Shown piece after piece: positions 57,138 to 64,000 of a stretch of 64,000 bases of DNA; within the stretch, counting starts at the first letter, position 1, and the number at the start of each line of letters is the position of its first letter. Source of the DNA: Wenxinia marina DSM 24838 (GTDB lineage: Bacteria > Pseudomonadota > Alphaproteobacteria > Rhodobacterales > Rhodobacteraceae); contig NZ_KB902299.1 in the NCBI RefSeq assembly GCF_000379485.1, forward strand, positions 186,001 through 250,000. Reading direction: 5' to 3'. The notes beneath the pieces were generated by a model, which did not search any database, was not told the origin of the DNA, and was given only the letters and a program-made list of their open reading frames with translations. The position numbers and the translations under genes were made by a program.

Positions 57138-58376
57138 CTAGTCTCCGCCGCTCCGGTAGGCTTCGGCCCGCAGCCCGTGCCGCGCCAGCTTGTCGTAGAA
57201 GGTCTTGCGCGGCAGCTTCAGCTCCTGCGCCGCCTCGGTGGCGTTTCCGCCGTGCCGCTTCAGCGCCTCGGCGAGGATCGAGCGCTCGACCCGCGCCATC
57301 TGGTCCGCGAGACCGAGGCCGCCGCTCTCCTCCGCCTCGGGCAGCAGACCCATCGCGAAGCGCATCGCGGCGTTCATCAGCGAGCGGGCGTTGCCCGGCC
57401 AGTCCTGCGCCATCAGCCGCGACAGAACCGCGTTCGGGATCTCGGGCTCGGGCAGGTTCGCCTGTTCGCAGGCCTGCGCGACGTAGTGGCGGAACAGGAC
57501 GGGAATGTCCTCCTTCCGCTCGCGCAGCGACGGCACGCGCACCGGCATCAGGTCCAGCCTGTAGAACAGCTCGGCCGCGAACCGGCCCGCCGCCACCTCC
57601 TGCGACAGATCCCGCGTCGCGCCCGCGATGACCCGCGCCGCCGGCGCCCCCTCCAGCCGGTCGAGAAGCGCGAACTGCGCCGCCTGCGGCAACAGGCCGA
57701 TCTCGTCGAGGAACAGCGTCCCGTCCGCCGCCTCCGCCAGCGCGGTCTCGAGCGCCGGCACGCCCAGGGACGCCGCCGCCCGCTTGACGAAGGGCGCCCG
57801 CGCGGCCGGCGACAGCAGGTGGATCACCTCGGCGATCTTCGGCGTTCCCGATCCCGGCTCGCCGGTGACGAGGACCTCCGCCCCGGTCCGGGCGACCGCC
57901 CGGATTCGCTCGCGCAGATCCTCGGCCAGGCGCGAGACGCCGAAGATCATCCGCGCCGCCGCGTCGCCGGTCTGCAGCTGCCGCTTCAGCCGCCGGTTCT
58001 CCAGCACCAGGTCGCGGGCCTTCAGCGCCTTCTCGACCGCGGCGAGGAAGTCCGACGGTGCGCACGGCTTCTCGAGAAAGGCGAACGCGCCCTCGCCCAT
58101 CGCCCGGACCGCCATCGGGACGTCGCCCTCGCCCGTCAGTAGGATCACCGGCAGATCCGGATCCAGCGCCCGGACATGGGACAGCAGGTGAAACCCGTCC
58201 CGCCCCGGCATCCGGATGTCGGTCACGACGATCCCGTCGAACCCAGCGCCCAGGTGGTCCTTCGCCTCCACGAACGATCCGGCGACGATCGGATCCAGTC
58301 CGGCCAGGTCCAGCGTCTGGCCCAGCGCCTCGCGCACCGCCCGGTCATCGTCCACCAGAAGAACCCGCCGCGTCAT
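57138..58376 (-). CDS. dctD: C4-dicarboxylate response regulator DctD with a degenerate AAA+ domain
   Basis: A 412-aa NtrC-family protein. The receiver domain (1-120) keeps the phosphorylated D53 (VVTDIRMPG), T81 (LLTGEGDVP) and K103 (LEKP). In the AAA+ domain (~145-360) Walker A reads GEPGSGTPKIAE, with Thr in the lysine position. The GAFTGA loop that contacts sigma-54 is missing: PFVKRAAASLGVPALETALA runs straight to GTLFLDEIG. Walker B and the arginine-finger region (GRFAAELFYRLD) remain. The Fis-type helix-turn-helix (NATEAAQELKLPRKTFYDKL) is intact. The start at 58376 is MTRRVLLVDDD. It probably regulates dctPQM without classic sigma-54 activation. Confidence 0.9.
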   Translation of the reverse strand: MTRRVLLVDDDRAVREALGQTLDLAGLDPIVAGSFVEAKDHLGAGFDGIVVTDIRMPGRDGFHLLSHVRALDPDLPVILLTGEGDVPMAVRAMGEGAFAFLEKPCAPSDFLAAVEKALKARDLVLENRRLKRQLQTGDAAARMIFGVSRLAEDLRERIRAVARTGAEVLVTGEPGSGTPKIAEVIHLLSPAARAPFVKRAAASLGVPALETALAEAADGTLFLDEIGLLPQAAQFALLDRLEGAPAARVIAGATRDLSQEVAAGRFAAELFYRLDLMPVRVPSLRERKEDIPVLFRHYVAQACEQANLPEPEIPNAVLSRLMAQDWPGNARSLMNAAMRFAMGLLPEAEESGGLGLADQMARVERSILAEALKRHGGNATEAAQELKLPRKTFYDKLARHGLRAEAYRSGGD

Positions 58377-58448
58377 CGCCCCTCCGTCGCGCCTGAGGCG
58401 ATACTACGCGCGCGGCCCCGCGCCCCGCCAGCCCGGCCGCACCGCTTC

Positions 58449-58734
58449 GCGATTCGGCGGAGGGTCAAGGACGCCGCAGGCGCCGGCGAAGCCGGGACTC
58501 CTTGACGCTCCGCCGAATCGCATCACGCTCGAAGGACGCGCGTTCAGGGGCACACCTGCCCCTGAACCGCTTCCCAGGCATGGGCGCCGACCGCTCCGCC
58601 GGCACTGCCGTCTCGGCGTCCCCACCTCGCTGCCGGTCGCCGGCTAACTGGCCGACATGCAAAGGAGGCGGCTCGTCCGAGGGACGGCGGGCGGGCGAGG
58701 CGCCGCCGCAGGCGAGCGCGAGCGCCGCACGCCG
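58449..58734 (-). repeat. Composite 3'-end repeat after dctB (copy 1)
   Basis: From the dctB stop codon leftward the gap holds a conserved GC-rich stretch next to the stop. Then comes a hairpin with arms GTTCAGGGG / CCCCTGAAC (58541-58567), and then a long imperfect hairpin from GCGATTCGGCGGAG to CTCCGCCGAATCGC (58449-58521) with an inner TCAAGGA/TCCTTGA stem. The same three blocks occur in the same order after lrp (61771-61997). The middle is variable. It is probably a mobile or spreading 3'-end element that also ends transcription. No gene is seen in 58377-58734. Confidence 0.75.
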
Positions 58735-60495
58735 TCAGGCCGCCGCCGCCCGCTCCACCAGGTCCAGCTCCACCGTGAACACCGCCCCGCCCCCGTCGCG
58801 GTTGCGCCCGCGGATCGCGCCGCCGAAGCTCTGGACCAGCCCGTAGGAGATGGAGAGGCCGAGCCCCATCCCCTCCTCTCCGCCGACACTCTTGGTGGTG
58901 TAGAACGGATCGAAGATCCGTTCCGGCTCGGCGATGCCGGGCCCGGTGTCCCGCACCTCCACCACCGCCCGTCCGTCCGCGCGCCGGGCCGTGATCTCGA
59001 CCCGCCGCTCGGGCGTCCCCTCCATCGCGTCGATCGCGTTGGTGACGAGGTTCAGGATCACCTGCGCCAGCCGCACCTCCCCTGCGCGCACGACAAGCGG
59101 CGCGTCCGGCGCGGTCCAGAGGATCGTCGCCCCGGCCGCCCGCGCCCGCACCTCGGCCATCTCCACCACCTGCTCGATCACGGCGGCGAGGCCGATGTCC
59201 GACAGCGCCTCGTTCTCCTGCCGGGCGAAGGCGCGCAGGTTGCGGATGATCCGCCCCATCCGCCGCGCCATCTCGCCGATCCGCTGCAGGTTGCCGTCGG
59301 CGACCTCGGGCCGGCCCCGAGCCAGGAAGCCGCGCGCGTTGTCGGCGAAGTAGCGGATGGCCATCAGCGGCTGGTTCAGCTCGTGGCTGATCCCGGCCGA
59401 CATCTCGCCCAGCGCGGACAGCTTCGCCGCCTGGACGAGATCCCCTTGCGCCTTCTTCAGCCGCGCCTCGGCCTCCAGCCGCTCGGCCACCTCGCGGCGC
59501 AGATCCGCGTTCAGTGCCTGCAGCTCGGCCGTCCGCTGCGCCACCCGCCCCTCGAGCCGCTGGTTGGCGAGGGCGAGCGTCCGCCGCCGCTCGGTCGCGA
59601 GGAAGAGGAGCGCCCCGAACGCGAGGCAGATGGCGGCCGCCGCCGCCGCCTGCAGCGCCGCCAGCTGCCGCGCCGGCGCGACGTCCAGCAGCACCTCCGC
59701 CACCATCCCGATCTCCGGCAGGTCCGCCTGAAGGTGCAGCCCCCTGTCCGGCAGGTAGGGCCCGCCGTCGACGTCCCACAGGTCGAACCCGGCGAGGGGG
59801 CGGGGATGGAAGTCGACGAAGGCCGTCACCTGGCCCGCGGCGAAATCGGGCCCCTGCACGATCCGGCTCGGGTCGCCCCGGCGCGCGCGGAACAGCAGTT
59901 CGGACCGGTTGGACAGGAAGATGACGCCGTCCGGCCCGGTGAACCAGACCGCCGGCCGGTCGCCGCGCCAGTCCGCCTCCACCTGCTCGACATCGACGAC
60001 CGCCAGCGCCGCGCCGGTCACCGGCCCCGCCTCCGAGAAGACCGGCGCCGCGAACCACCAGACGCGCCGCCGGTAGCGATCCGGCAGCGCCCGCGCCGAT
60101 CCCAGCGCGCCGTCGAGCGCCCGTTCGAAATGCGCCGTGCCCGCATGGGTGGTCCCCGAGGCGTCCGAGGCCGCCGCCAGTTCGCGCCCGTCCGCCGCGA
60201 GGATCGCGAGGTCGAGCAGGCCCGTCGTGTCCGCCACGGACCGCAGCAGCGCCTGCGCCTCGGCCGGGTCGCGCCCCTCCAGCACCGGGCCGACCGCCGG
60301 ATGCGCCGCCATCAGGACCGCCAGCTCCTTGAACCGCTGCAGCTCTCCCGTCAGGCGGTCGGCGGCGAGCGACAGGTCCGCCTGGCCGCGCCGCGCCAGC
60401 GGCTCCAGCGCCGCGACGTACGCCACGCGCCAGACTCCGGCCGTGAAACCACCGACCAGCGCCAGGAAAAGCGCGACGATACCGAGCCTGCGCAC
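58735..60495 (-). CDS. dctB: C4-dicarboxylate sensor histidine kinase DctB
   Basis: A 586-aa protein. Two membrane segments (~5-26 and ~283-305) bracket a periplasmic sensor domain. A coiled-coil (~315-365) leads to the HisKA domain AGISHELNQPLMAIRYFADN with the phosphorylated His. The HATPase domain follows, with ILNLVTNAIDAM, VRDTGPGIAEPERIFDPFYT and GMGLGLSISYGLVQSFGG. It senses periplasmic dicarboxylate and phosphorylates DctD. It is 358 bp upstream of dctD, the gap filled by a repeat. It is divergent from the P450 gene at 60593. Confidence 0.93.
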   Translation of the reverse strand: MRRLGIVALFLALVGGFTAGVWRVAYVAALEPLARRGQADLSLAADRLTGELQRFKELAVLMAAHPAVGPVLEGRDPAEAQALLRSVADTTGLLDLAILAADGRELAAASDASGTTHAGTAHFERALDGALGSARALPDRYRRRVWWFAAPVFSEAGPVTGAALAVVDVEQVEADWRGDRPAVWFTGPDGVIFLSNRSELLFRARRGDPSRIVQGPDFAAGQVTAFVDFHPRPLAGFDLWDVDGGPYLPDRGLHLQADLPEIGMVAEVLLDVAPARQLAALQAAAAAAICLAFGALLFLATERRRTLALANQRLEGRVAQRTAELQALNADLRREVAERLEAEARLKKAQGDLVQAAKLSALGEMSAGISHELNQPLMAIRYFADNARGFLARGRPEVADGNLQRIGEMARRMGRIIRNLRAFARQENEALSDIGLAAVIEQVVEMAEVRARAAGATILWTAPDAPLVVRAGEVRLAQVILNLVTNAIDAMEGTPERRVEITARRADGRAVVEVRDTGPGIAEPERIFDPFYTTKSVGGEEGMGLGLSISYGLVQSFGGAIRGRNRDGGGAVFTVELDLVERAAAA

Positions 60496-60592
60496 GTCTC
60501 CTCCTCCGCCGCGCCGCGGGTGAGCCTACCCGCCCCCGCCGATCCGGCAAAGCACCTTGCGCAGGGCCGCCCGCGCGCCTACCGCTCGCGCC

Positions 60593-61759
60593 ATGCAGCG
60601 GCTCTCCCAGTCCCCGACCGACCCCGCCTTCGTGCAGGACCCTTACCCGTTCTACGACCGTGCCCGCGCCTCCGGCGATCTCTTCTGGTGGGAGGAGTAC
60701 GGCATGGTCGCCGCCACCTCGCACCGCGCGGTCTCGGCCCTGCTGCGCGACCGCCGCTTCGGCCGCGAGACGCCGCCCGAACTGGCGAAACCCGTCCCCG
60801 CGCACCTGGAGCCGTTCGAGGCGGTGGAGCGGCACTCGCTGCTGGCGATGGAGCCGCCGCGCCACACGCGCCTGCGCGGCCTGATCCTGCGCGCCTTCAC
60901 CTCGCGCCGGGTCCAGGCCCTCGCCCCCGGGATCGAGAGCCTCTGCCATGCGCTGATCGACGCCTTTCCGGCGGAGGGGGTCGAGATGCTGGACGCCTAT
61001 TGCCGCCCGATCCCCGCCATCGTCATCTGCCGCCTCCTCGGCGTGCCGGAAGAGCGGCATCCCGACCTCCTCGCCTGGTCGAACGCGATGGTCGCCATGT
61101 ACCAGGCCCGCCGGGACCGTCGCATCGAGGACACCGCCAGCGCCGCCTCGGCCGAGTTCTCGGCGTTCCTGCGCGCCTACGTGGAGGAGCGGCGCCGCCG
61201 CCCCGCGGACGATCTCATCTCCGAGCTGATCGCCGCCGAAGGCGCGGACGGCAAGCTGGACGCGGACGAGCTGATCGGCCTGTGCATCCTGCTCCTCAAT
61301 GCCGGCCACGAGGCGACGGTCCACACCCTGGGCAACGGCATCCGCCTGATGGCGCAGGCGGGCGTGACCGAGGTCACCCAAGGCACGGTGGAGGAGATCC
61401 TCCGCCTCGACCCGCCGCTGCACCTGTTCGACCGCTGGGCCTACGAGGAGGCCGAGGCGTTCGGCCACACCTTCCGCCGCGGCGACAAGGTCGCGCTCCT
61501 CCTCGGCGCCGCCAACCGCGACCCGGCCGTCTACCCCGACCCGGCCGACTTCGACCCGCACCGCACCGGCCCCGCCAACACGTCGTTCGGGGCGGGCCTG
61601 CATTTCTGCGTCGGCGCCCCCCTCGCCCGGCTGGAGATCGAGATCGCGCTGCGCGTCCTGTTCGACCGCCTACCCGCCCTCTCGCTCCCCGAGCCGCCCG
61701 CCTACGCCGACGTCTACCACTTCCACGGCTTGACCCGCCTCGACGCCATCCCGGCCTGA
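60593..61759 (+). CDS. Cytochrome P450 (second)
   Basis: A 388-aa protein of typical bacterial class I length. LAMEPPRHTRLRGLILRAFT is the C-helix region, LNAGHEATVHTLGNGIRLMA the I-helix with AGxE(A)T, EEILRLDPPLHLFDRWAYEE the ExxR helix, and FGAGLHFCVGAPLARLE the heme loop with the thiolate Cys. The pattern is close to CYP107-like soluble enzymes. No redox partner is adjacent. The ATG at 60593 (MQRLSQSPTDP) is preferred because the 12 codons before it are Arg/Ala-rich. It is divergent from dctB by 97 bp; nothing else links the two. Confidence 0.92.
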   Translation: MQRLSQSPTDPAFVQDPYPFYDRARASGDLFWWEEYGMVAATSHRAVSALLRDRRFGRETPPELAKPVPAHLEPFEAVERHSLLAMEPPRHTRLRGLILRAFTSRRVQALAPGIESLCHALIDAFPAEGVEMLDAYCRPIPAIVICRLLGVPEERHPDLLAWSNAMVAMYQARRDRRIEDTASAASAEFSAFLRAYVEERRRRPADDLISELIAAEGADGKLDADELIGLCILLLNAGHEATVHTLGNGIRLMAQAGVTEVTQGTVEEILRLDPPLHLFDRWAYEEAEAFGHTFRRGDKVALLLGAANRDPAVYPDPADFDPHRTGPANTSFGAGLHFCVGAPLARLEIEIALRVLFDRLPALSLPEPPAYADVYHFHGLTRLDAIPA

Positions 61760-61770
61760 GCGCCACTGCC

Positions 61771-61997
61771 GCGATTCGGCGGAGGGTCAAGGACGCCGCA
61801 GGCGCCGGCGAAGCCGGGTATCCTTGACGCTCCGCCGAATCGTGAAAACCATGGACGAGGCGCGTTCAGGGCACACCTGCCCCTGAACCGCCTCCCCAGC
61901 AGATTCCCGACCTCGCCCCGGGTCCCCCGGCCGCCACCGGAGCCCCGCCATGGGACGGCGGGCGGGGCGCTGGCCGCAGGCCGAGCGCCGCACGGCG
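61771..61997 (-). repeat. Composite 3'-end repeat after lrp (copy 2)
   Basis: It begins with the near-identical hairpin GCGATTCGGCGGAG...CTCCGCCGAATCG (61771-61842), then a GTTCAGGG / CCCTGAAC hairpin (61863-61889). A variable middle follows, then the block GGGACGGCGGGCGGG ... GCCGCACGGCGTCA ending at the lrp stop. It sits between the convergent P450 (ends 61759) and lrp (ends 61998), in the same orientation relative to lrp as copy 1 has to dctB. Confidence 0.75.
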
Positions 61998-62459
61998 TCA
62001 CAGCGGCAGCGCCCCCGTCGACTTCAGCTCTTCCATGGACAGCAGCGCCGTCACGTTGTGCACCCGCACCTCCGAGATCAGCGCCTGGTAGAAGGCGTCG
62101 TAGGCCCGCGCGTTCTTCACCCTGACCTTCAGGATGTAATCGATGTCGCCGGCCAGACGGTGCGCCTCCTGCACCTCGGGCCGCCGCCGCAGCGCTTCCA
62201 GGAATCGCCGCTGCCAGTCCGCCTCGTGCTCCGACGTGCGGATCAGGACGAAGAACGTCGCCTCGAAGCCCAGCGCCTCGGCGTCCAGTTCCACCGTCTG
62301 GCGGCCGATGATCCCCGCCTCGCGCATCTTGCGGATCCGGTTCCAGACCGGCGTCTTGGACGAGCCCGCGGCCTTCGCGATCTCGTCCAGCGAGCGGTCG
62401 GCGTCCTTCTGCAGTTCGATGAGGATTTTCCGATCCGTCTCGTCGATCCGGTACGACAT
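61998..62459 (-). CDS. Lrp/AsnC-family transcriptional regulator
   Basis: A 153-aa protein. The N-terminal helix-turn-helix domain reads IDETDRKILIELQKDADRSL then DEIAKAAGSSKTPVWNRIRK; the C-terminal RAM domain has FFVLIRTSEHEADWQRRFLE, VQEAHRLAGDIDYILKVRVK and VHNVTALLSMEELKSTGALP. Lrp proteins bind amino acids or related ligands. This one is divergent from cysG by 137 bp, an order seen in several Rhodobacterales, where it is thought to control the assimilatory sulfate/sulfite genes. The ATG at 62459 (MSYRIDETDRK) begins the domain directly. Confidence 0.9.
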   Translation of the reverse strand: MSYRIDETDRKILIELQKDADRSLDEIAKAAGSSKTPVWNRIRKMREAGIIGRQTVELDAEALGFEATFFVLIRTSEHEADWQRRFLEALRRRPEVQEAHRLAGDIDYILKVRVKNARAYDAFYQALISEVRVHNVTALLSMEELKSTGALPL

Positions 62460-62596
62460 TCCGCCTCTCCCGCCTTTCGCGAACGTCCGGTCCCCGCGGC
62501 CGCCGGAGCCGAACATACGTCCTTATCCGGGGCAGGCAATGGTCAAAACCGGGACATCCGTTCTATATCGGAGATCACGACCGACGGAGATCCCCG
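62460..62596. promoter_or_regulatory. Divergent lrp-cysG control region
   Basis: This 137-bp region is locally AT-richer than its flanks, with GAACATACGTCCTTATCC near 62511-62528 and TTCTATATCGGAGATC near 62562-62577. TATATC could be a -10 hexamer for cysG. It must hold both promoters and probably the Lrp-family operator. No clear palindrome was found. Confidence 0.5.
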
Positions 62597-64000
62597 ATGC
62601 GCCACTACCCCGTCTTCCTCGACCTCAAGGGTCGCCGCGTCGTCCTCGCCGGCGGCGGCGAGACGGCGCTGGCCAAGCTGCGCCTGCTGACCAAGACCGA
62701 AGCCCGGATCGAGGTCTTCGCCGCCGATCCGGTCCCCGCGCTGCAGGCGCTGGCCGACGAGGGCCGCATCCACCTCCACCGCCGCGGCTTCGCCGCCGGC
62801 GACGCCGCGGGCGCCGCGCTGGCCTATGCCGCGGCCGACGACGAGGCCGAGGACCGGCGCGTCGCCGCGCTCGCCCGGGCGGACGGCGCGCTGGTCAACG
62901 TGGTGGACGACTTGAACGCCAGCGACTTCATCACTCCCGCCATCGTAGACCGCGACCCCGTCGTCGTCGCCATCGGCACCGAGGGCGCGGCCCCCGTCCT
63001 CGCCCGTCGCATCAAGGCCGAGCTGGAAGAGCGGCTGCCCGCCTCGCTCGGCCTCCTCGCCCGCGCCGGCCGCGCCTTCCGCCGCGCCGCCGAGGCACTG
63101 CCCCACGGTCGCCCGCGCCGCGACTTCTGGTCCGACTGGTACGACCGCGCCGGCCCCAAGGCCCTGGAGGAGGGCGGCACGGCCGCGCTCGCCCCCGCGC
63201 TGGAGCGGACGCTGGACGACCACCGCCACGCCCGCCCCCGCGCCGGCCACGTCGCCTTCGTCGGCGCCGGCCCCGGCGATCCGGACCTCCTCACGCTGAA
63301 GGCGCGCAAGGCGCTCGACGTCGCCGACGTGGTGATCCACGACCGCCTCGTGACGCCGGCGATCCTGGAACTCGCCCGCCGCGAGGCGGTGATGATCGAC
63401 GTCGGCAAGGAGGGCTTCGGCGCCTCCGCCGCGCAGGACGACATCGACGCGCTGATCGTCGAGCACGCCCGCAAAGGCGCCCAGGTGGTCCGCCTCAAGG
63501 GCGGCGATCCGACAATCTTCGGCCGCCTCGACGAGGAGATCGACGCCTGCGACGCCGCCGGGATCGAATGGTCGGTCGTCCCCGGCATCACCGCCGCCTC
63601 CGCCGCCGTCGCGCAGATCGGCCAGAGCCTGACGCGCCGGACCCGCAACTCCTCGGTCCGCCTCCTCACCGGCCACGACATGAAGGGCTTCGCCGAGCAC
63701 GACTGGAAGGCGCTCGCCCCCCCCGGCGAGGTCGCGGCGATCTACATGGGCAAGCGTGCCGCGCGGCTCGTCCAGGGCCGGCTGATGATGCACGGCGCCG
63801 ACCCCGCGACCCCCGTCACCGTGGTCGAGAACGCCTCGCGCCCGGACAGCCGGACCATCGCCACGACCCTCGGGCGGATGGAGCCGACCATCTCGGACGC
63901 CGGCCTGACCGGCCCGGCGCTCGTGCTCATCGGCCTCGCCCCCCGTCATGCAGCCTACGCATTGGACGGGCAGGACGTGCGCATCGAACTCAAGGAGGAG
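62597..64000 (+). CDS. cysG: Siroheme synthase CysG (runs off the window, nearly complete)
   Basis: 468 codons are present and open to the right edge. The N-terminal third is the precorrin-2 dehydrogenase/ferrochelatase, with the NAD-binding RRVVLAGGGETALAKLRLL and the dehydrogenase region ADGALVNVVDDLNASDFITP. The C-terminal uroporphyrinogen-III methyltransferase reads VAFVGAGPGDPDLLTLKARK, VVRLKGGDPTIFGRLDEEID, WSVVPGITAASAAVAQIGQS and VAAIYMGKRAARLVQGRLMM. It converts uroporphyrinogen III to siroheme for sulfite and nitrite reductases. E. coli CysG has 457 residues, so only a few codons should be missing; AAGGAGGAG at the edge could be the next gene's ribosome site. Confidence 0.95.
   Translation, partial: MRHYPVFLDLKGRRVVLAGGGETALAKLRLLTKTEARIEVFAADPVPALQALADEGRIHLHRRGFAAGDAAGAALAYAAADDEAEDRRVAALARADGALVNVVDDLNASDFITPAIVDRDPVVVAIGTEGAAPVLARRIKAELEERLPASLGLLARAGRAFRRAAEALPHGRPRRDFWSDWYDRAGPKALEEGGTAALAPALERTLDDHRHARPRAGHVAFVGAGPGDPDLLTLKARKALDVADVVIHDRLVTPAILELARREAVMIDVGKEGFGASAAQDDIDALIVEHARKGAQVVRLKGGDPTIFGRLDEEIDACDAAGIEWSVVPGITAASAAVAQIGQSLTRRTRNSSVRLLTGHDMKGFAEHDWKALAPPGEVAAIYMGKRAARLVQGRLMMHGADPATPVTVVENASRPDSRTIATTLGRMEPTISDAGLTGPALVLIGLAPRHAAYALDGQDVRIELKEE

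Noticed and set aside
58544-61603. Equally long minus-strand open frame over the same region
   Set aside because: It is out of frame with dctB and opposite the P450; its composition is low-complexity Arg/Gly/Ala. High GC suppresses stop codons in all frames.
58657-61827. Very long open frame (over 1,000 codons) on the plus strand across dctB and the P450
   Set aside because: It is the antisense shadow of high-GC coding sequence: arginine/histidine/proline-rich with no domain, while dctB on the other strand has all kinase motifs in order.

Overview
The window is high-GC alphaproteobacterial DNA, most likely a member of the Rhodobacterales (Rhodobacteraceae/Paracoccaceae). Supporting marks are a trgA-trgB-cysK tellurite locus, a circularly permuted two-piece ssrA gene, a dctPQM TRAP transporter with dctB/dctD, the sspB-fumC-DUF4169-RHH neighbourhood, and an Lrp gene divergent from cysG. 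No 16S gene is present, so the genus cannot be fixed.

Positions 1 to about 21,100 are an integrated, prophage-like element. From a divergent promoter region at 15388-15578, a rightward operon encodes a small protein, a DUF2924 protein, a large serine recombinase and a helix-turn-helix protein. It is followed by a lower-GC type II restriction-modification module: C5-cytosine methyltransferase, endonuclease and Vsr nuclease. Leftward runs a 731-aa protein of unknown function, a Com-like zinc-finger protein, a sigma-70-like regulator and then a tightly overlapping replication/recombination cassette: Sak4-like ATPase, putative ssDNA-binding protein, DEAH helicase, Zn-binding DUF6511 protein, Cas4/RecB-like nuclease, primase-helicase, RuvC-like nuclease, DUF6362 protein, ParB-methyltransferase and a DUF7220 membrane protein. 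No capsid, portal or terminase gene is visible; the element continues past the left edge.

From a tRNA-Ser(GGA) gene at 21349 onward the content is chromosomal. Positions 21.6-34.9 kb hold an AI-2E-type transporter, an M35-like peptidase, the trgA-trgB-cysK-mscS-alaX operon, cyclopropane fatty acid synthase, DNA photolyase, a BCCT osmolyte transporter, a universal stress protein and a DinB protein. Much of this is stress physiology (tellurite, UV, osmotic, membrane). Positions 35-49 kb hold an orphan substrate-binding protein, an L,D-transpeptidase, a frameshifted LCCL-domain gene, permuted ssrA (tag ANDNNAPVALAA), a sulfotransferase, a DUF1194 vWA protein, chrA, sspB (adaptor for ssrA-tagged proteins), fumC, a P450/hydrolase pair, ccdA, a lytic transglycosylase and an arsR/arsC remnant. 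Positions 49.7-53.4 kb hold sufT, an MscS channel, an IscA-type carrier, a TfoX-N protein and tpiA.

Positions 53.5-60.5 kb are a complete C4-dicarboxylate TRAP uptake locus with its DctB/DctD two-component system. DctD lacks the GAFTGA loop and the Walker A lysine, and two matched palindromes lie between dctD and dctP. A second P450, an Lrp regulator and the start of cysG close the window.

Several repeat families punctuate the chromosomal part: a 27-bp perfect inverted repeat (36.2 kb, related copy at 49.2 kb), a GGTGGGTGAAACCCACC element after tpiA, and a composite 3'-end element present after both dctB and lrp. All function calls rest on motif recognition by eye; no database search was run.
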